Shown: positions 1 through 8,418 of the stretch, piece by piece
Layout of the letters: every line of letters starts with the position of its first letter
How positions within the stretch are numbered: the first letter of the stretch is position 1
Assembly: GCF_001263205.1 (NCBI RefSeq)
Contig: NZ_CP012333.1
Location: forward strand, 9,343,501 to 9,407,500
Length of the DNA stretch: 64,000 nucleotides
Reading direction: 5' to 3'
From: Labilithrix luteola
Lineage (GTDB): Bacteria > Myxococcota_A > Polyangia > Polyangiales > Polyangiaceae
Translations under genes and position numbers: made by a program
The notes under the pieces: generated by a model
What the model was told of the DNA's origin: nothing
Seen by the model: the letters and a program-made list of their open reading frames with translations, nothing else
Databases searched by the model: none

Positions 1-656
1 ATGCGAAAGCAGCTCGCGATGTCGTGGGAGATGACGATGCTCGTGACACCGAAGCGTTCGCGCATCTCTTCGATGAGGTCGTCGACGATGCGGCTCGTCA
101 GCGGGTCGAGACCGCTCGTGGGCTCGTCGTAGACGAGGATCGGGGGCTCCAGCATCAGCGCGCGCGCCAGGCCGACGCGCTTGCGCATACCGCCCGAGAG
201 CTCCGACGGAAACTTCGGCGCCACGACCTTCGGATCGAGTCCGAGGATCTCGAGCTTCTCCATGACCCGCGTGTAAATTTCCTTCTTCGGGAGCTTCGTG
301 TGCTCGACGAGTGGGAAGGCCACGTTGTCGAAGACACTGATCGAGTCGAGGAGCGCCGCGTACTGGTAGACCATCCCGAACTTCTTCCGAATCCGGTTCA
401 GGTCGTTCTCGCTCATCTTCGCGATGTTCTCGCCTTCGATGAAGATGTCGCCGGTCGTCGGGCGGTCGAGGGCCACGATGAGGCGGAGCAAGGTCGTCTT
501 GCCGGCGCCCGAGCCGCCGATGATGACCGTGGTCTCGGCGCGGCGCGCGGTCAGATCGACCCCACGAAGCACTTCTTGATCGCCGAAGGTCTTGCGAACT
601 TGCCGCAGAACGACAGTCTCGTCCGATCGCGGGGGGGCGCTCTGCGCCTGGTCCAT
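1..656 (-). CDS. MlaF-like ABC transporter ATP-binding protein (3' end cut by window)
   Basis: This is the ATPase of a probable Mla-type phospholipid/organic-solvent ABC system, acting at the cytoplasmic face of the inner membrane. The reading frame opens with ATG at 656 and runs off the window, leaving about 218 residues. Visible motifs are Walker A GGSGAGKT (about residues 47-54), Q-loop MVYQ (95-98), signature LSGGM (153-157), Walker B ILVYDEPTSGLD (173-184) and the H-loop His (211). The segment around the Q-loop (YQYAALLDSISVFDNVAFPL) is the MlaF/Ttg2A type. The permease (MlaE) and MCE (MlaD) partners would lie outside the window. ABC ATPase is certain; the Mla subfamily is inferred from this motif. 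Confidence 0.9.
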   Translation of the reverse strand, partial: MDQAQSAPPRSDETVVLRQVRKTFGDQEVLRGVDLTARRAETTVIIGGSGAGKTTLLRLIVALDRPTTGDIFIEGENIAKMSENDLNRIRKKFGMVYQYAALLDSISVFDNVAFPLVEHTKLPKKEIYTRVMEKLEILGLDPKVVAPKFPSELSGGMRKRVGLARALMLEPPILVYDEPTSGLDPLTSRIVDDLIEEMRERFGVTSIVISHDIASCFR

Positions 657-734
657 CAACGCGAATCTAAACCGAATCGTGCCCGGGCGAATGCCCCTTT
701 CGCGGCGCGGGCACGCGAGCTAAACCTGAGCCCC

Positions 735-1016
735 ATGACGCGCGAGCAGATCGAAACCATCCTCAAGACCTCCGGCGCCAAGACCGACAAGGAAGGGGGC
801 TATGCGCTCCCCGAAGGGTCGAACCTCACCCTTCACCTTGCGCACGATGGCGCGAACATCGCGCTCCAGAAGGTCGAGAGCGTCCGCTTCGACGGCGAGC
901 TCCTCTTTGCGCGCAGCGCGAAGCAGACGGTCGCGGTCGTCGCCCAGGACGTGTTTGCCGTCGCGCTCGAGGGTGCGAGCGGTCAGCCCGCCCGCCGCCC
1001 CGCCGGCTTCCTCTGA
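735..1016 (+). CDS. small conserved-type hypothetical protein (93 aa)
   Basis: A 93-residue protein, probably cytosolic, with no signal peptide or membrane segment. The ATG at 735 is chosen because the upstream part of the open frame lies antisense to the ABC ATPase gene. The sequence is a helical start (MTREQIETILK) followed by a stretch that looks like beta strands. It has no C-terminal Gly-Gly, so it is not ThiS despite the thiazole synthase gene nearby. It runs in the same direction as the acyltransferase 60 bp downstream. The family is not recognised. Confidence 0.6.
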   Translation: MTREQIETILKTSGAKTDKEGGYALPEGSNLTLHLAHDGANIALQKVESVRFDGELLFARSAKQTVAVVAQDVFAVALEGASGQPARRPAGFL

Positions 1017-1075
1017 GACTGGTCCCAGGCGGCCCTCGCGCGCTATCCACGTTCGGAGCGGCGCTCGCGGCCCTG

Positions 1076-1960
1076 GTGCCGTTCCAGGCCCTTTCGTGGC
1101 CGGGGGCGGCGCTGGGGTGGCTCGCCGGGTCGGTGCTGAGGATTCGCCGCCGGGCGGTCGAAGCCGCCATGCGGCGCGCGGGTGTGGCCCATCCGGCCGC
1201 CCGCGCTCGAGGCATGTATCGGCAGCTCGGGCAGGGGTTGCTCGAGCTCTTCTGGCTTGCGGGCGCGTCCGAGCCAGCGCGGGACTCCGTGGTCGAGCTC
1301 GATGCCGAGGCCGCCGCCATTCTTTCGGCCGCGCTCGCTCGCGGGCCGGTGCTCTTGGCCGCGAGCCATACCGGCAACTGGGAGCTCGCCGCGTTCGCCG
1401 CCGCGCGATGGCTCCGCCCGCGCGGGCGATCGCTCGTCGTGGTTGCCAAGGCGCTGCACGTCGGGGCGTTTCATGTGTTTTGCACGCGTCTGCGTGAAAG
1501 CTTCGGTGTGAGGCTCGTCGCGCCGCTCGGCGCGCTGACGAACACGAAGCGAGCGCTCCGGGCGGGTGACGTGGTGGTGATGCCCATCGACCAGGTCCCG
1601 GATCGGGAGCGCCATGGTCACCGCATCGAATTTCTGGGGGCCAAAGCGCTGGCCGATCGCGCACCGGCTGCGCTTGCGTTGGCCGAAGGAGCAACGATGC
1701 TCGTCGTCGCTGCGGATCGCGGGGAGGGGCGCCAGCGCATTCGCGTGCTCGCGGAGATTCCGCCGCCTGCCCGCAAGGACCGCGCGGGCTTCGTGGAGCG
1801 GGCGACCGAACGCGCGTCCGCGGCTCTCGACGGGTTCGTGCGTCAATCGCCGGAAAGCTGGCTCTGGCTGCACCGTCGCTGGCGCGCGCCGCTCGAAGCT
1901 GACCGGCCGGAAACGCTCTCCGGCCCGCGCAAGCTTGTCACGACCGCGCATCCCGGCTAA
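1076..1960 (+). CDS. LpxL/HtrB-family lipid A-type acyltransferase
   Basis: This belongs to the membrane-associated acyltransferase family that adds secondary acyl chains to lipid A or related glycolipids. It has 294 residues, close to the family size of about 300. The catalytic H-x4-E motif is visible as HTGNWE (His98, Glu103), preceded by a hydrophobic stretch (PVLLAAS). The N-terminus is hydrophobic (LSWPGAALGWLAGSVLRIRR), as in inner-membrane anchored relatives. The GTG at 1076 is tentative. The frame stays open upstream through LSTFGAALAALVPF, so a start further upstream, which would give a longer anchor, is possible. It lies 9 bp before thiG but has no obvious role in thiamine synthesis. 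Acceptor and acyl donor cannot be told from sequence. Confidence 0.85.
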   Translation: MPFQALSWPGAALGWLAGSVLRIRRRAVEAAMRRAGVAHPAARARGMYRQLGQGLLELFWLAGASEPARDSVVELDAEAAAILSAALARGPVLLAASHTGNWELAAFAAARWLRPRGRSLVVVAKALHVGAFHVFCTRLRESFGVRLVAPLGALTNTKRALRAGDVVVMPIDQVPDRERHGHRIEFLGAKALADRAPAALALAEGATMLVVAADRGEGRQRIRVLAEIPPPARKDRAGFVERATERASAALDGFVRQSPESWLWLHRRWRAPLEADRPETLSGPRKLVTTAHPG

Positions 1961-1969
1961 CCACCGGGC

Positions 1970-2776
1970 ATGTCGCTCGACTCCTTGACCATCGCGGGGA
2001 AGTCCTATTCCAGCCGCCTCATCGTCGGCACCGGCAAGTACAAGAGCGTCGAGGAGACGGAGCGCGCCATCGACGCTTCGGGCGCCGAGATCATCACCGT
2101 CGCTCTTCGCCGCGTCGATCTCTCGGACAAGTCGGGCGGCTCGCTCATGAGCCTGCTCACGCGCCGCGCGCACGTCGGTACGGCCGGCGAAGGCAAGCGC
2201 TGGACGCTCCTTCCCAACACCGCGGGTTGCTACACGGCGGACGAGGCCGTGCGTACGCTACGCCTCGCGCGTGAGCTGGGCGTCGCGGAGCTCGTGAAGC
2301 TCGAAGTCATCGGCGACCCGAAGACGCTCTACCCGGACAACGAGCAGACGCTCGAGGCCGCGAAGATCCTGGTGAAGGAAGGCTTCACCGTGCTCCCGTA
2401 TTGCATCGACGATCCGATCGTGTGCAAGAAGCTCGAAGACATCGGTTGCGCCGCGGTCATGCCCCTCGCGGCGCCGATCGGCAGCGGCCTCGGCATTCGC
2501 AATCCGCACAACCTGTCGATCATCCTCGAGCACGCGAAGGTGCCGGTCATCGTCGACGCGGGCGTCGGTACGGCGAGCGACGCGGCCATCGCGATGGAGC
2601 TCGGTTGCGACGGCGTGCTGATGAATACGGCCATCGCGCACGCGAAGGAGCCCGTTCTCATGGCCGAAGCCATGAAGGAAGCCGTCCAGGCCGGACGAAA
2701 GGCACGCCTCGCTGGTCGCATGCCGCGCTCGCGTTACGCGAACGCGTCGAGCCCGCTCGGAGGGCTCATCGAATGA
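1970..2776 (+). CDS. thiG: thiazole synthase ThiG
   Basis: ThiG builds the thiazole phosphate of thiamine from deoxyxylulose 5-phosphate, dehydroglycine and ThiS thiocarboxylate. The 268-residue length is typical. Recognisable blocks are the start (LTIAGKSYSSRLIVGTGKY), the catalytic Schiff-base Lys110 in ELVKLEVIGD, and the phosphate-binding C-terminal half (VIVDAGVGTASDAAIAMELG). The stop overlaps the start of the next gene (ATGA), so the unit thiG-small ORF-thiE is probably translated as a coupled operon. ThiS, ThiF and ThiH/ThiO are not in this window. Confidence 0.97.
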   Translation: MSLDSLTIAGKSYSSRLIVGTGKYKSVEETERAIDASGAEIITVALRRVDLSDKSGGSLMSLLTRRAHVGTAGEGKRWTLLPNTAGCYTADEAVRTLRLARELGVAELVKLEVIGDPKTLYPDNEQTLEAAKILVKEGFTVLPYCIDDPIVCKKLEDIGCAAVMPLAAPIGSGLGIRNPHNLSIILEHAKVPVIVDAGVGTASDAAIAMELGCDGVLMNTAIAHAKEPVLMAEAMKEAVQAGRKARLAGRMPRSRYANASSPLGGLIE

Positions 2777-3075
2777 GTCTCTCGCGAGTCGTCGGCTCCT
2801 TCGCACTCGTGGCGTCGCTCGGCAACGCGCCGCTGCAGTGCAAGCACGATCCCGATCCCACGATGCGCACCGAAGACTCCGCCGGCGACGCCCTCTGGTC
2901 GCTGGCCGAGGACTTCCGCGCCAAGGGCAACGACGAGGCCGCGCGACAGACGCTTCGCTTCCTCGTGGATCGCTATCCGTCGAACCGTCACGTCCCCGCG
3001 GCGCGCGCGGAGCTGGAAGGCGCCGCGCCCGCGCCGAGCGACGCGGGAACGGGGTCGGCGGCCGACCGCAAATGA
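2773..3075 (+). CDS. small TPR-like protein between thiG and thiE
   Basis: A 100-residue protein whose start overlaps the thiG stop by 4 bp and whose stop overlaps the thiE start by 4 bp. This tight fit is the main evidence that it is real. The N-terminus (MSLSRVVGSFALVASLGNAPLQCKHD) is hydrophobic and ends in a Cys, so it may be an export signal, but PLQC is a poor lipobox. Residues 37-80 (DALWSLAEDFRAKGNDEAARQ onward) read as one tetratricopeptide-like helix pair. It is not a known thiamine enzyme. A link to thiamine synthesis is suggested only by its position. Confidence 0.7.
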   Translation: MSLSRVVGSFALVASLGNAPLQCKHDPDPTMRTEDSAGDALWSLAEDFRAKGNDEAARQTLRFLVDRYPSNRHVPAARAELEGAAPAPSDAGTGSAADRK

Positions 3076-3737
3076 GCCTCCGGGCACGACGGCCTCGCCT
3101 CGTGCTCGTCACCGATCCTCGCTACACGATCGACCATGTCGTCGCGGTGACGCGCGCGGCAGGTCGCGCCGTCGGGCCTGGTCGCCTGCTCGTCCAGCTC
3201 CGCGACAAGGTGAACGCCCCCGACCACGTCGTCGCGGTGGCTCGGGCGCTCCGTGAAGCGACGCACGCGGTCGAGGCTCTTTTCCTGGTGAACGGCTCGG
3301 TCGAGATTGCCAAGGCCGTCGGTGCGGACGGCGTCCACGTCCCTTCGGGTGGTTCGGTTGCCGGCGCGAGGCACGAGCTCGGCGCCTCCGCCTTCGTGAG
3401 CGCCCCGGCCCACGACGACCAGGACGTCGGGCGAGCCATCGAGGAGGGCGCCTCGGCGGTCCTCGTGAGCCCCATCTTCGCGACGCCGGGCAAGGGCGCT
3501 CCGCGAGGCGCCTCCGCCCTCACGGCGGCGCGTGCGCTCGCAGATCGCGCTTCGAGTGCCACGGCGGCCTCGGGCGATGGTCTTCTCGTTTACGCACTCG
3601 GTGGTGTCGAGGTGGAACGCGCCGCGTCATGCGCGGAGGCCGGTGCGGACGGGGTCGCCGTCATTCGCGCCCTGCTCGACCTGTCGGGCGACGGCCGAAT
3701 TTCCGCGGCCGCGCGCGTCATGACGGCTCCGTTCTAG
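3072..3737 (+). CDS. thiE: thiamine-phosphate synthase ThiE
   Basis: ThiE joins thiazole phosphate and HMP pyrophosphate to give thiamine phosphate. The protein has 221 residues, standard for the family. Visible family blocks are LVTDPRY near the start, VQLRDK (pyrophosphate/substrate strand), GADGVHVPSGG, VSPIFATPGKG (substrate-binding loop) and YALGGV near the C-terminus. The ATG at 3072 overlaps the preceding stop, supporting coupled expression with thiG. It is the last gene of the thiamine unit; the next gene, an acyl carrier protein, starts 94 bp downstream. Confidence 0.93.
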   Translation: MSLRARRPRLVLVTDPRYTIDHVVAVTRAAGRAVGPGRLLVQLRDKVNAPDHVVAVARALREATHAVEALFLVNGSVEIAKAVGADGVHVPSGGSVAGARHELGASAFVSAPAHDDQDVGRAIEEGASAVLVSPIFATPGKGAPRGASALTAARALADRASSATAASGDGLLVYALGGVEVERAASCAEAGADGVAVIRALLDLSGDGRISAAARVMTAPF

Positions 3738-3830
3738 GATGCCTGAGCGGAGCGGGCCAAGAGCAACGTGGAGGTGACGCTGCCGGTCGCCGTGGCAGGT
3801 CCCCGAGTCGAGTGGTAACGTCGCTTCGTC

Positions 3831-4085
3831 ATGAGCGCGACGTACGACGAGACCTTGCAGATCACGACGGAGATTCTGAAGAAGCACGTCGATGAGGAGC
3901 GGACCATCCACCCGTCCGACCACATCCAGAACGATCTCGGCCTGGACAGCCTCGGCGTGATGGAGCTCGTGGCCGACATCGAGGACCACTTCGCGATCAC
4001 CATCCCCAACGATGTCCTCACCGACCTCTCCACGGTCGACGACGTCGCCAAGGCCCTCGTCAAGCTGCAGGCACCCTCGCCCTGA
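3831..4085 (+). CDS. acyl carrier protein (first of three)
   Basis: An 84-residue free-standing acyl carrier protein. The phosphopantetheine site is LGLDSLGVMEL with Ser40 as the attachment serine, followed by the acidic helix-III region (DIEDHFAITIPNDVL). It is convergent with the alpha-oxoamine synthase gene; their ends are 190 bp apart with a terminator hairpin between. Bacterial serine palmitoyltransferase genes often sit next to an ACP gene, so this ACP may carry the acyl chain used by that enzyme. It could instead serve the neighbouring ketosynthases. Confidence 0.93.
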   Translation: MSATYDETLQITTEILKKHVDEERTIHPSDHIQNDLGLDSLGVMELVADIEDHFAITIPNDVLTDLSTVDDVAKALVKLQAPSP

Positions 4086-4152
4086 AGTTCCAGCCCGGGG
4101 CGGGCAGCGCGCAAACGCTCGGCTCGGTGTGAGCTCGGCGTGACAGAACGCA

Positions 4153-4185
4153 AAAAGGCCGCCGGATACGCTCCGGGCGGCCTTT
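4153..4185. terminator. bidirectional intrinsic terminator between ACP and oxoamine synthase genes
   Basis: An inverted repeat of AAAGGCCGCC with GGCGGCCTTT forms a GC-rich stem of about 13 bp with a short loop. On the minus strand it is followed by a T run (TTTTT), so it best serves the oxoamine synthase gene ending at 4275. On the plus strand it could also stop the ACP transcript. Confidence 0.85.
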
Positions 4186-4274
4186 CCAGCTTTCCAGCAT
4201 TTCTCTGTCGCGGTGCTGCGCTGGCGCGATGAGCCCAGCCCGCCGAGGCAGGCCAGGCCGCGTTTCCGAAGCTC

Positions 4275-5504
4275 TCAGGCCTCCATCGGCCCGATTTCTT
4301 CGCCCGACAGAACGAAGAACGCTTCGCCGTACGTCTTGAGCAGCTCGAGCGCCGTGTCCATGTCCTCCTGCGTGTGACCGCGGGTGACGTTGACGCGGAG
4401 GCGCTCTTCGCCGTGCTTCACGGACGGATAGATGAGCGGAACCATCATGACGCCGGACTCGAAGAGGCCGATGTGCATGAAGACCGTCTTGCGCTCTTCG
4501 CGGCACATGACCGGCATGATGTGGGTGTTGCTCGCGCCGAGCTCGAAGCCGATGTCCTTCAGCTTGCCGCGCATGTACGCAGCCTTCTGGTGGAGCTCGG
4601 TGACCATCGCCGGACCGTCCGTCTCGAGCATGTCGAGGATGGTCGACGCCGCGGCGACGACCGGGACGGGGAGCGACGCGCTGAAGAGGAAGCTTCGCGC
4701 GTTGTGCTTCACGAGCTCGACGATGTCGCTCCTCCCGAGGAGGATGCCGCCGATGCCGCCGAACGTCTTCGAGAAGGTCGAGACGAGGACGGGCACGCGA
4801 TCCTTGAGCCCGGTCTCCTCGAGGATGCCGGTGCCGCGCGTGCCGAGCGTGCCGGTGCCGTGCGCGTCGTCCATGACGAGGACGGCGTCGTAGCGCTCGC
4901 AGATCTCGACGAACTCCTTGATGTTCGCTTTGTCACCGTCGAGCGAGTAGACGCCTTCGATGAGGACGAGCGCGTTCTTGCGCTCACGCGTCTTGAGGAT
5001 TCGCTCGAGGCTCTTCGCGGAGTTGTGGTTGAAGAAGCGAACCTCCGGCGCGCGGCCCGGAATGCCCGCCGCGAGGAACGTGCCGTCGAGGATGCAGGCG
5101 TGGCTGTAGCTGTCGAGGACGAGCGTGGTGTCCTTGTCGGCCAGGGCGACGATGGTGCCGAGCATCGCCTGGTAGCCGGTGGTGAAGAGCAGGCAGCTCT
5201 CGTAACCGAACCACTTGGCGAGGCGCTTCTCGAGTTCCACGTGCTCCGTGGTCGTCGCCTGGGGGCGCGAGCTCGAGAGGCCGCATCCATACTTCTCGAC
5301 GGCGGCGTTCGCAGCGGCCTTCACCTTCGGGTGATTGGTGAGGCCTAGGTAATCGTTCGAGCTGAAGTTGATGATCGGCTTGCCGCCGACCGAGGTGTGC
5401 AACCCGCCCGACTCGAACTCACGGAAGTACGGGTAGGTTTGCCGTTCCTTGTTCTCGCGAACGATTGCGAGTTCGCTGCGGGCCTTGTCGTCGATCCAGC
5501 TCAT
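4275..5504 (-). CDS. alpha-oxoamine synthase (AONS/serine palmitoyltransferase family)
   Basis: A PLP enzyme that condenses an acyl thioester with an amino acid and releases CO2, giving an alpha-aminoketone. It has 409 residues. Visible features: NFSSNDYLGL near residue 50, the cofactor-stacking His136 in DSYSHAC, DDAHG (212-216), and the PLP lysine K246 in STFSKTFGGIGG. The family includes BioF, serine palmitoyltransferase, Kbl, HemA and the C-terminal half of PigH. Nothing seen fixes the amino-acid substrate. The neighbours (two ketosynthases, an acyl-AMP ligase, three ACPs and no other bio gene) argue against a plain BioF role. They favour release of an ACP-bound chain, either in sphingolipid synthesis or in a PigH-like pathway. 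Confidence 0.9.
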   Translation of the reverse strand: MSWIDDKARSELAIVRENKERQTYPYFREFESGGLHTSVGGKPIINFSSNDYLGLTNHPKVKAAANAAVEKYGCGLSSSRPQATTTEHVELEKRLAKWFGYESCLLFTTGYQAMLGTIVALADKDTTLVLDSYSHACILDGTFLAAGIPGRAPEVRFFNHNSAKSLERILKTRERKNALVLIEGVYSLDGDKANIKEFVEICERYDAVLVMDDAHGTGTLGTRGTGILEETGLKDRVPVLVSTFSKTFGGIGGILLGRSDIVELVKHNARSFLFSASLPVPVVAAASTILDMLETDGPAMVTELHQKAAYMRGKLKDIGFELGASNTHIMPVMCREERKTVFMHIGLFESGVMMVPLIYPSVKHGEERLRVNVTRGHTQEDMDTALELLKTYGEAFFVLSGEEIGPMEA

Positions 5505-5679
5505 CGTGCTGGCTTTTTGGCACGAATACGCGACGTCTTCCAGCTCAGCGAATACGCGAAATGGTGTTCGCGTCGTGCTCGAGCTCCGTTTGCGTGCGAT
5601 CTGGCCTGCAGTCCACCTTGCTCACGAGTCACGCGCAAGTCACGCGACAGGCGCGCGAAGGAGTTTGCTCACCGGTCTT

Positions 5680-6849
5680 TCAGCTGGCTCGGCGAAGAAC
5701 GACAGCGGACGCGTTGCCGTAGTAGCCGACCGCTGTGACGAGGACGTTCTCGACGCGAGCGGGAGCGCTTCCTCGGACCAAATCGGAAACGGGCACACCG
5801 TTGAGCCAGCCAAGGGCGGCGGCCATCCCCATCGTTCCGCCAGCCCCGAGCGTTTCACCGAACGTTCGTTTCGGGGCCGCGACGGGTACGGGGCCGAGCA
5901 CCTGCTCGATGGCGCCGAGCTCCTCGACGTCGAACTGGGCGAGGCCCGAGACTCCGGAGACGACGAGGTCGATGTCTTTCTTCTCGAGGCCCGCGTCGGC
6001 AATGGCCTGCGCGGCGGCGCGAGAGGCGGCCTCGCGCGAGGCGAAGATGAGCGAGGTCTCGTTCTCGGGCGCCACGAACGACGTGGCGTAGCCGGTCACC
6101 TCACCGAGGATGCGGGCGCCGCGTGCCTTGGCCGCCGTGGCTCGCTCGAGCACCAGGAACGCCGCGCCTTCTCCGAGGCGGGGCTCGCTGGTGCGGGCGG
6201 GCGTGGGCGCGAGGACGCCGAGCTTCTCGAACGCGAGGAAGAGCGCCTCGCTCATGGCCTCGCCGCCGCCGGTGATGATGGCCTCGGCTCGCTCGGACGA
6301 GAGGTGGATGTCGGCGCAAGCCACGGCGTCGAGGCCACCGCAGTTGCCGTCCGACACGGTGACGTTGAGCGCGCGGAGATCTTCCCAGATGCTGACGTAG
6401 CCGCTCGCGCTGTTCGAGACGGTGTTCGGGAACTTCGCCGGGTTGATGTACCGGGCATCTTCGAGCTTCGCGACGCGATCGAGCTCCGTGATGGCTTCGA
6501 GGCTGCCGTAAGCGTTCGAGCAGCACACGCCGACGAGCTCGGGCGCGAAGTGGGCCCACTGGCCGTCCTTCTTCACGCCGGCATCCTGCAAAGAAAGCCG
6601 GGCGGCGACGACGAGGAGCTTCGTTAACCGGTCGAGCGTACGCAGGCCCTTGTCGCCGAGGTACTTCGTGGGATCGAAGCCCGGCACTTCGAGGACGCGC
6701 GCGTTCTCGTACTTGCTCGCGTCGAAGCTCGTGATGGTCTGCGCCTCGGGCGGCGCGCCCGTGTTCTCGCGCAGAGCGCGGAAGAAATCGTCGACGCCCG
6801 TTCCGAGGGCGCACGTGATGCCGAGACCAGTGATGGCGCGAGGGGTCAT
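5680..6849 (-). CDS. degenerate beta-ketoacyl synthase, chain-length-factor-like
   Basis: A 389-residue thiolase-fold protein of the KAS II/CLF class. The nucleophile position keeps a cysteine (Cys170 in SDGNCGGLDA). The two catalytic histidines are lost: the usual HGTGT block reads SGVSGL (about 299-303) and the usual GH.xGA block reads FGETLGAGG, with Glu332 in the His position. It should therefore not condense chains in the normal way and is probably the structural partner of the intact ketosynthase 41 bp upstream, as in KS/CLF heterodimers. Unlike the classic CLF, where Cys becomes Gln, here Cys stays and both His are gone. A 176-bp gap separates it from the oxoamine synthase gene. Confidence 0.88.
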   Translation of the reverse strand: MTPRAITGLGITCALGTGVDDFFRALRENTGAPPEAQTITSFDASKYENARVLEVPGFDPTKYLGDKGLRTLDRLTKLLVVAARLSLQDAGVKKDGQWAHFAPELVGVCCSNAYGSLEAITELDRVAKLEDARYINPAKFPNTVSNSASGYVSIWEDLRALNVTVSDGNCGGLDAVACADIHLSSERAEAIITGGGEAMSEALFLAFEKLGVLAPTPARTSEPRLGEGAAFLVLERATAAKARGARILGEVTGYATSFVAPENETSLIFASREAASRAAAQAIADAGLEKKDIDLVVSGVSGLAQFDVEELGAIEQVLGPVPVAAPKRTFGETLGAGGTMGMAAALGWLNGVPVSDLVRGSAPARVENVLVTAVGYYGNASAVVLRRAS

Positions 6850-6889
6850 GATGAAGCGCGTTCTCTCTCTTCTGTCAGGTACTGCCAGG

Positions 6890-8134
6890 TCAGGGGCGCA
6901 GCGACGGGGGCGGCGGCGGCTCGGGGAGCTTGTAAGGCTTCGCGAGGCAGGTGACCGAGTTGTACCCGCCGAAGGCGAGCGAGTTGTTGAGGACGATGTC
7001 GTGGGCGCCTTCGCGGGCGCGGTTGGCGACCACGTCGACGTCGCATTCCGGATCGGGCGTCTCGTAGCCGATGGTCGGCGGGTAGATGCCCTTCTCGAGC
7101 GTCATCACGCAGCCGATGGCCTCGAGCGCCGAGGCGGCGCCCATGCAATGGCCGAGCATGCTCTTCATGCTCGAGATCGGGACCTTGCGACCGCCGAACA
7201 CTTCGCGCATGACCTTCGCCTCGGCCACGTCGTTGTGGCGCGTGCCGGTGCCGTGTGCGTTCACGAAGTCGATGGAGTCGGCGCTGATGCCCGAGCGGTC
7301 GATGGCCTGGCGCATCGCTCCGATGCTGCCCATCGCGTCGGGATGGGGACGCGTGATGTGATACGCGTCGCACGTCATGCCGTGGCCGCCGACTTCGGCG
7401 ACGAGGCGTGCGTTACGACGAATGGCGTGCGCTTCGCTCTCGAGGACGAGGAGGCCGGCGCCTTCGCCGAGGATGAGACCCTGGCGGTTCAAGTCGAACG
7501 GCTGGCACTTCGCCGGCGCCATGGCCGCGAGACGGACGAAGCCAGAGAACTGGAGCTCCTGGAGCAGCTCGGCAGCGCCCGTCACGACGACGTCGGCCTT
7601 GCCGGCGCGGATCATGTCGGCGGCGAAACCGATGGCGTAGTTGCCGGCCGCGCAGGCGGCGGGGAGGGTGAGGACGCCGCCCTCGGCGCCGATGGCGCGC
7701 GCGACGTGGATAGGGAGGAGGGTCGAGCCGTACTTCGGAATCCACGCGCGGCGAACGGCGGATGCGCCCTTGCGAATCCACGCCTGGTCGAGCTCGCCGA
7801 GGACGTCGGCCTCGCCCATGGTCGTACCCAGCACGACCGACGCGCGTGGCCCCTTGAGGGCTTCGGCCGGGAGGGCGGCGTCTTCGATGGCCATACGGGC
7901 GGCGGCGAGCGCCATCTGCGAGCAACGGCCCATACGGCGGGCCTCGACGGCGCTGAGGTGATCGCGAGGGCGGAAGTCCTTTACCTCGCCCGCAAACTCA
8001 CGCCCGAGGTTCGACACGTCGAACGCCTCGACCGGGGCAATGCCGCTTTGGCCTGCCGCGAGAGCGTCGAAGAACGCTTGTTTGCCGAGTCCAATGGAGC
8101 TGACGACGCCGACGCCGGTGATGAAGACACGCAT
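6890..8134 (-). CDS. beta-ketoacyl-ACP synthase II-type (catalytically intact)
   Basis: A 414-residue condensing enzyme with a full catalytic triad: Cys161 in LPAACAAGN, His294 in NAHGTGT and His329 in KSMLGHCMGAA. It also has the GEGAG turn (223-227) and a C-terminal NNSLAFGGYNS block. It is the first gene of the minus-strand arm and is followed by the degenerate ketosynthase, an order like KS then CLF in type II PKS operons. The C-terminus ends in a short proline run (PEPPPPPSLRP). Its start is about 285 bp from the divergent acyl-AMP ligase start, so a shared control region is likely. It probably condenses malonyl-ACP with an acyl chain; whether it is iterative is unknown. Confidence 0.93.
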   Translation of the reverse strand: MRVFITGVGVVSSIGLGKQAFFDALAAGQSGIAPVEAFDVSNLGREFAGEVKDFRPRDHLSAVEARRMGRCSQMALAAARMAIEDAALPAEALKGPRASVVLGTTMGEADVLGELDQAWIRKGASAVRRAWIPKYGSTLLPIHVARAIGAEGGVLTLPAACAAGNYAIGFAADMIRAGKADVVVTGAAELLQELQFSGFVRLAAMAPAKCQPFDLNRQGLILGEGAGLLVLESEAHAIRRNARLVAEVGGHGMTCDAYHITRPHPDAMGSIGAMRQAIDRSGISADSIDFVNAHGTGTRHNDVAEAKVMREVFGGRKVPISSMKSMLGHCMGAASALEAIGCVMTLEKGIYPPTIGYETPDPECDVDVVANRAREGAHDIVLNNSLAFGGYNSVTCLAKPYKLPEPPPPPSLRP

Positions 8135-8418
8135 TCAGGACGCTCGCAGGGCAGGTGGGGCAGGTGCCGAACGCACGTACGTTCCTCTCCCTGCCGTGGG
8201 CCTTATACCGCGCGCTGCATGCGTGGAGCAACGCGAGCTGTAGCCCTTTCATGCGGGAATTTTCGGTGATTCATCGCATGGTTGAACCACTTTGAACATG
8301 CGAACGCGACTTCGCGTTGCGATGGTTCTTACGCACGCAGGCATCTCGACAGCGCCGGGATGGGATGTGGGTGCGTCAAGTGTCGGTGACGCCTTGCACA
8401 ACTGGCTGGCACGAAGTA

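Noticed and set aside
735..1016. ThiS sulfur carrier beside thiG
   Set aside because: It lacks the C-terminal Gly-Gly and is separated from thiG by the acyltransferase gene.
4275..5504. bioF (biotin synthesis) annotation
   Set aside because: No other biotin genes are near, and the neighbours are ACP, ketosynthases and acyl-AMP ligase; a generic oxoamine synthase call is safer.
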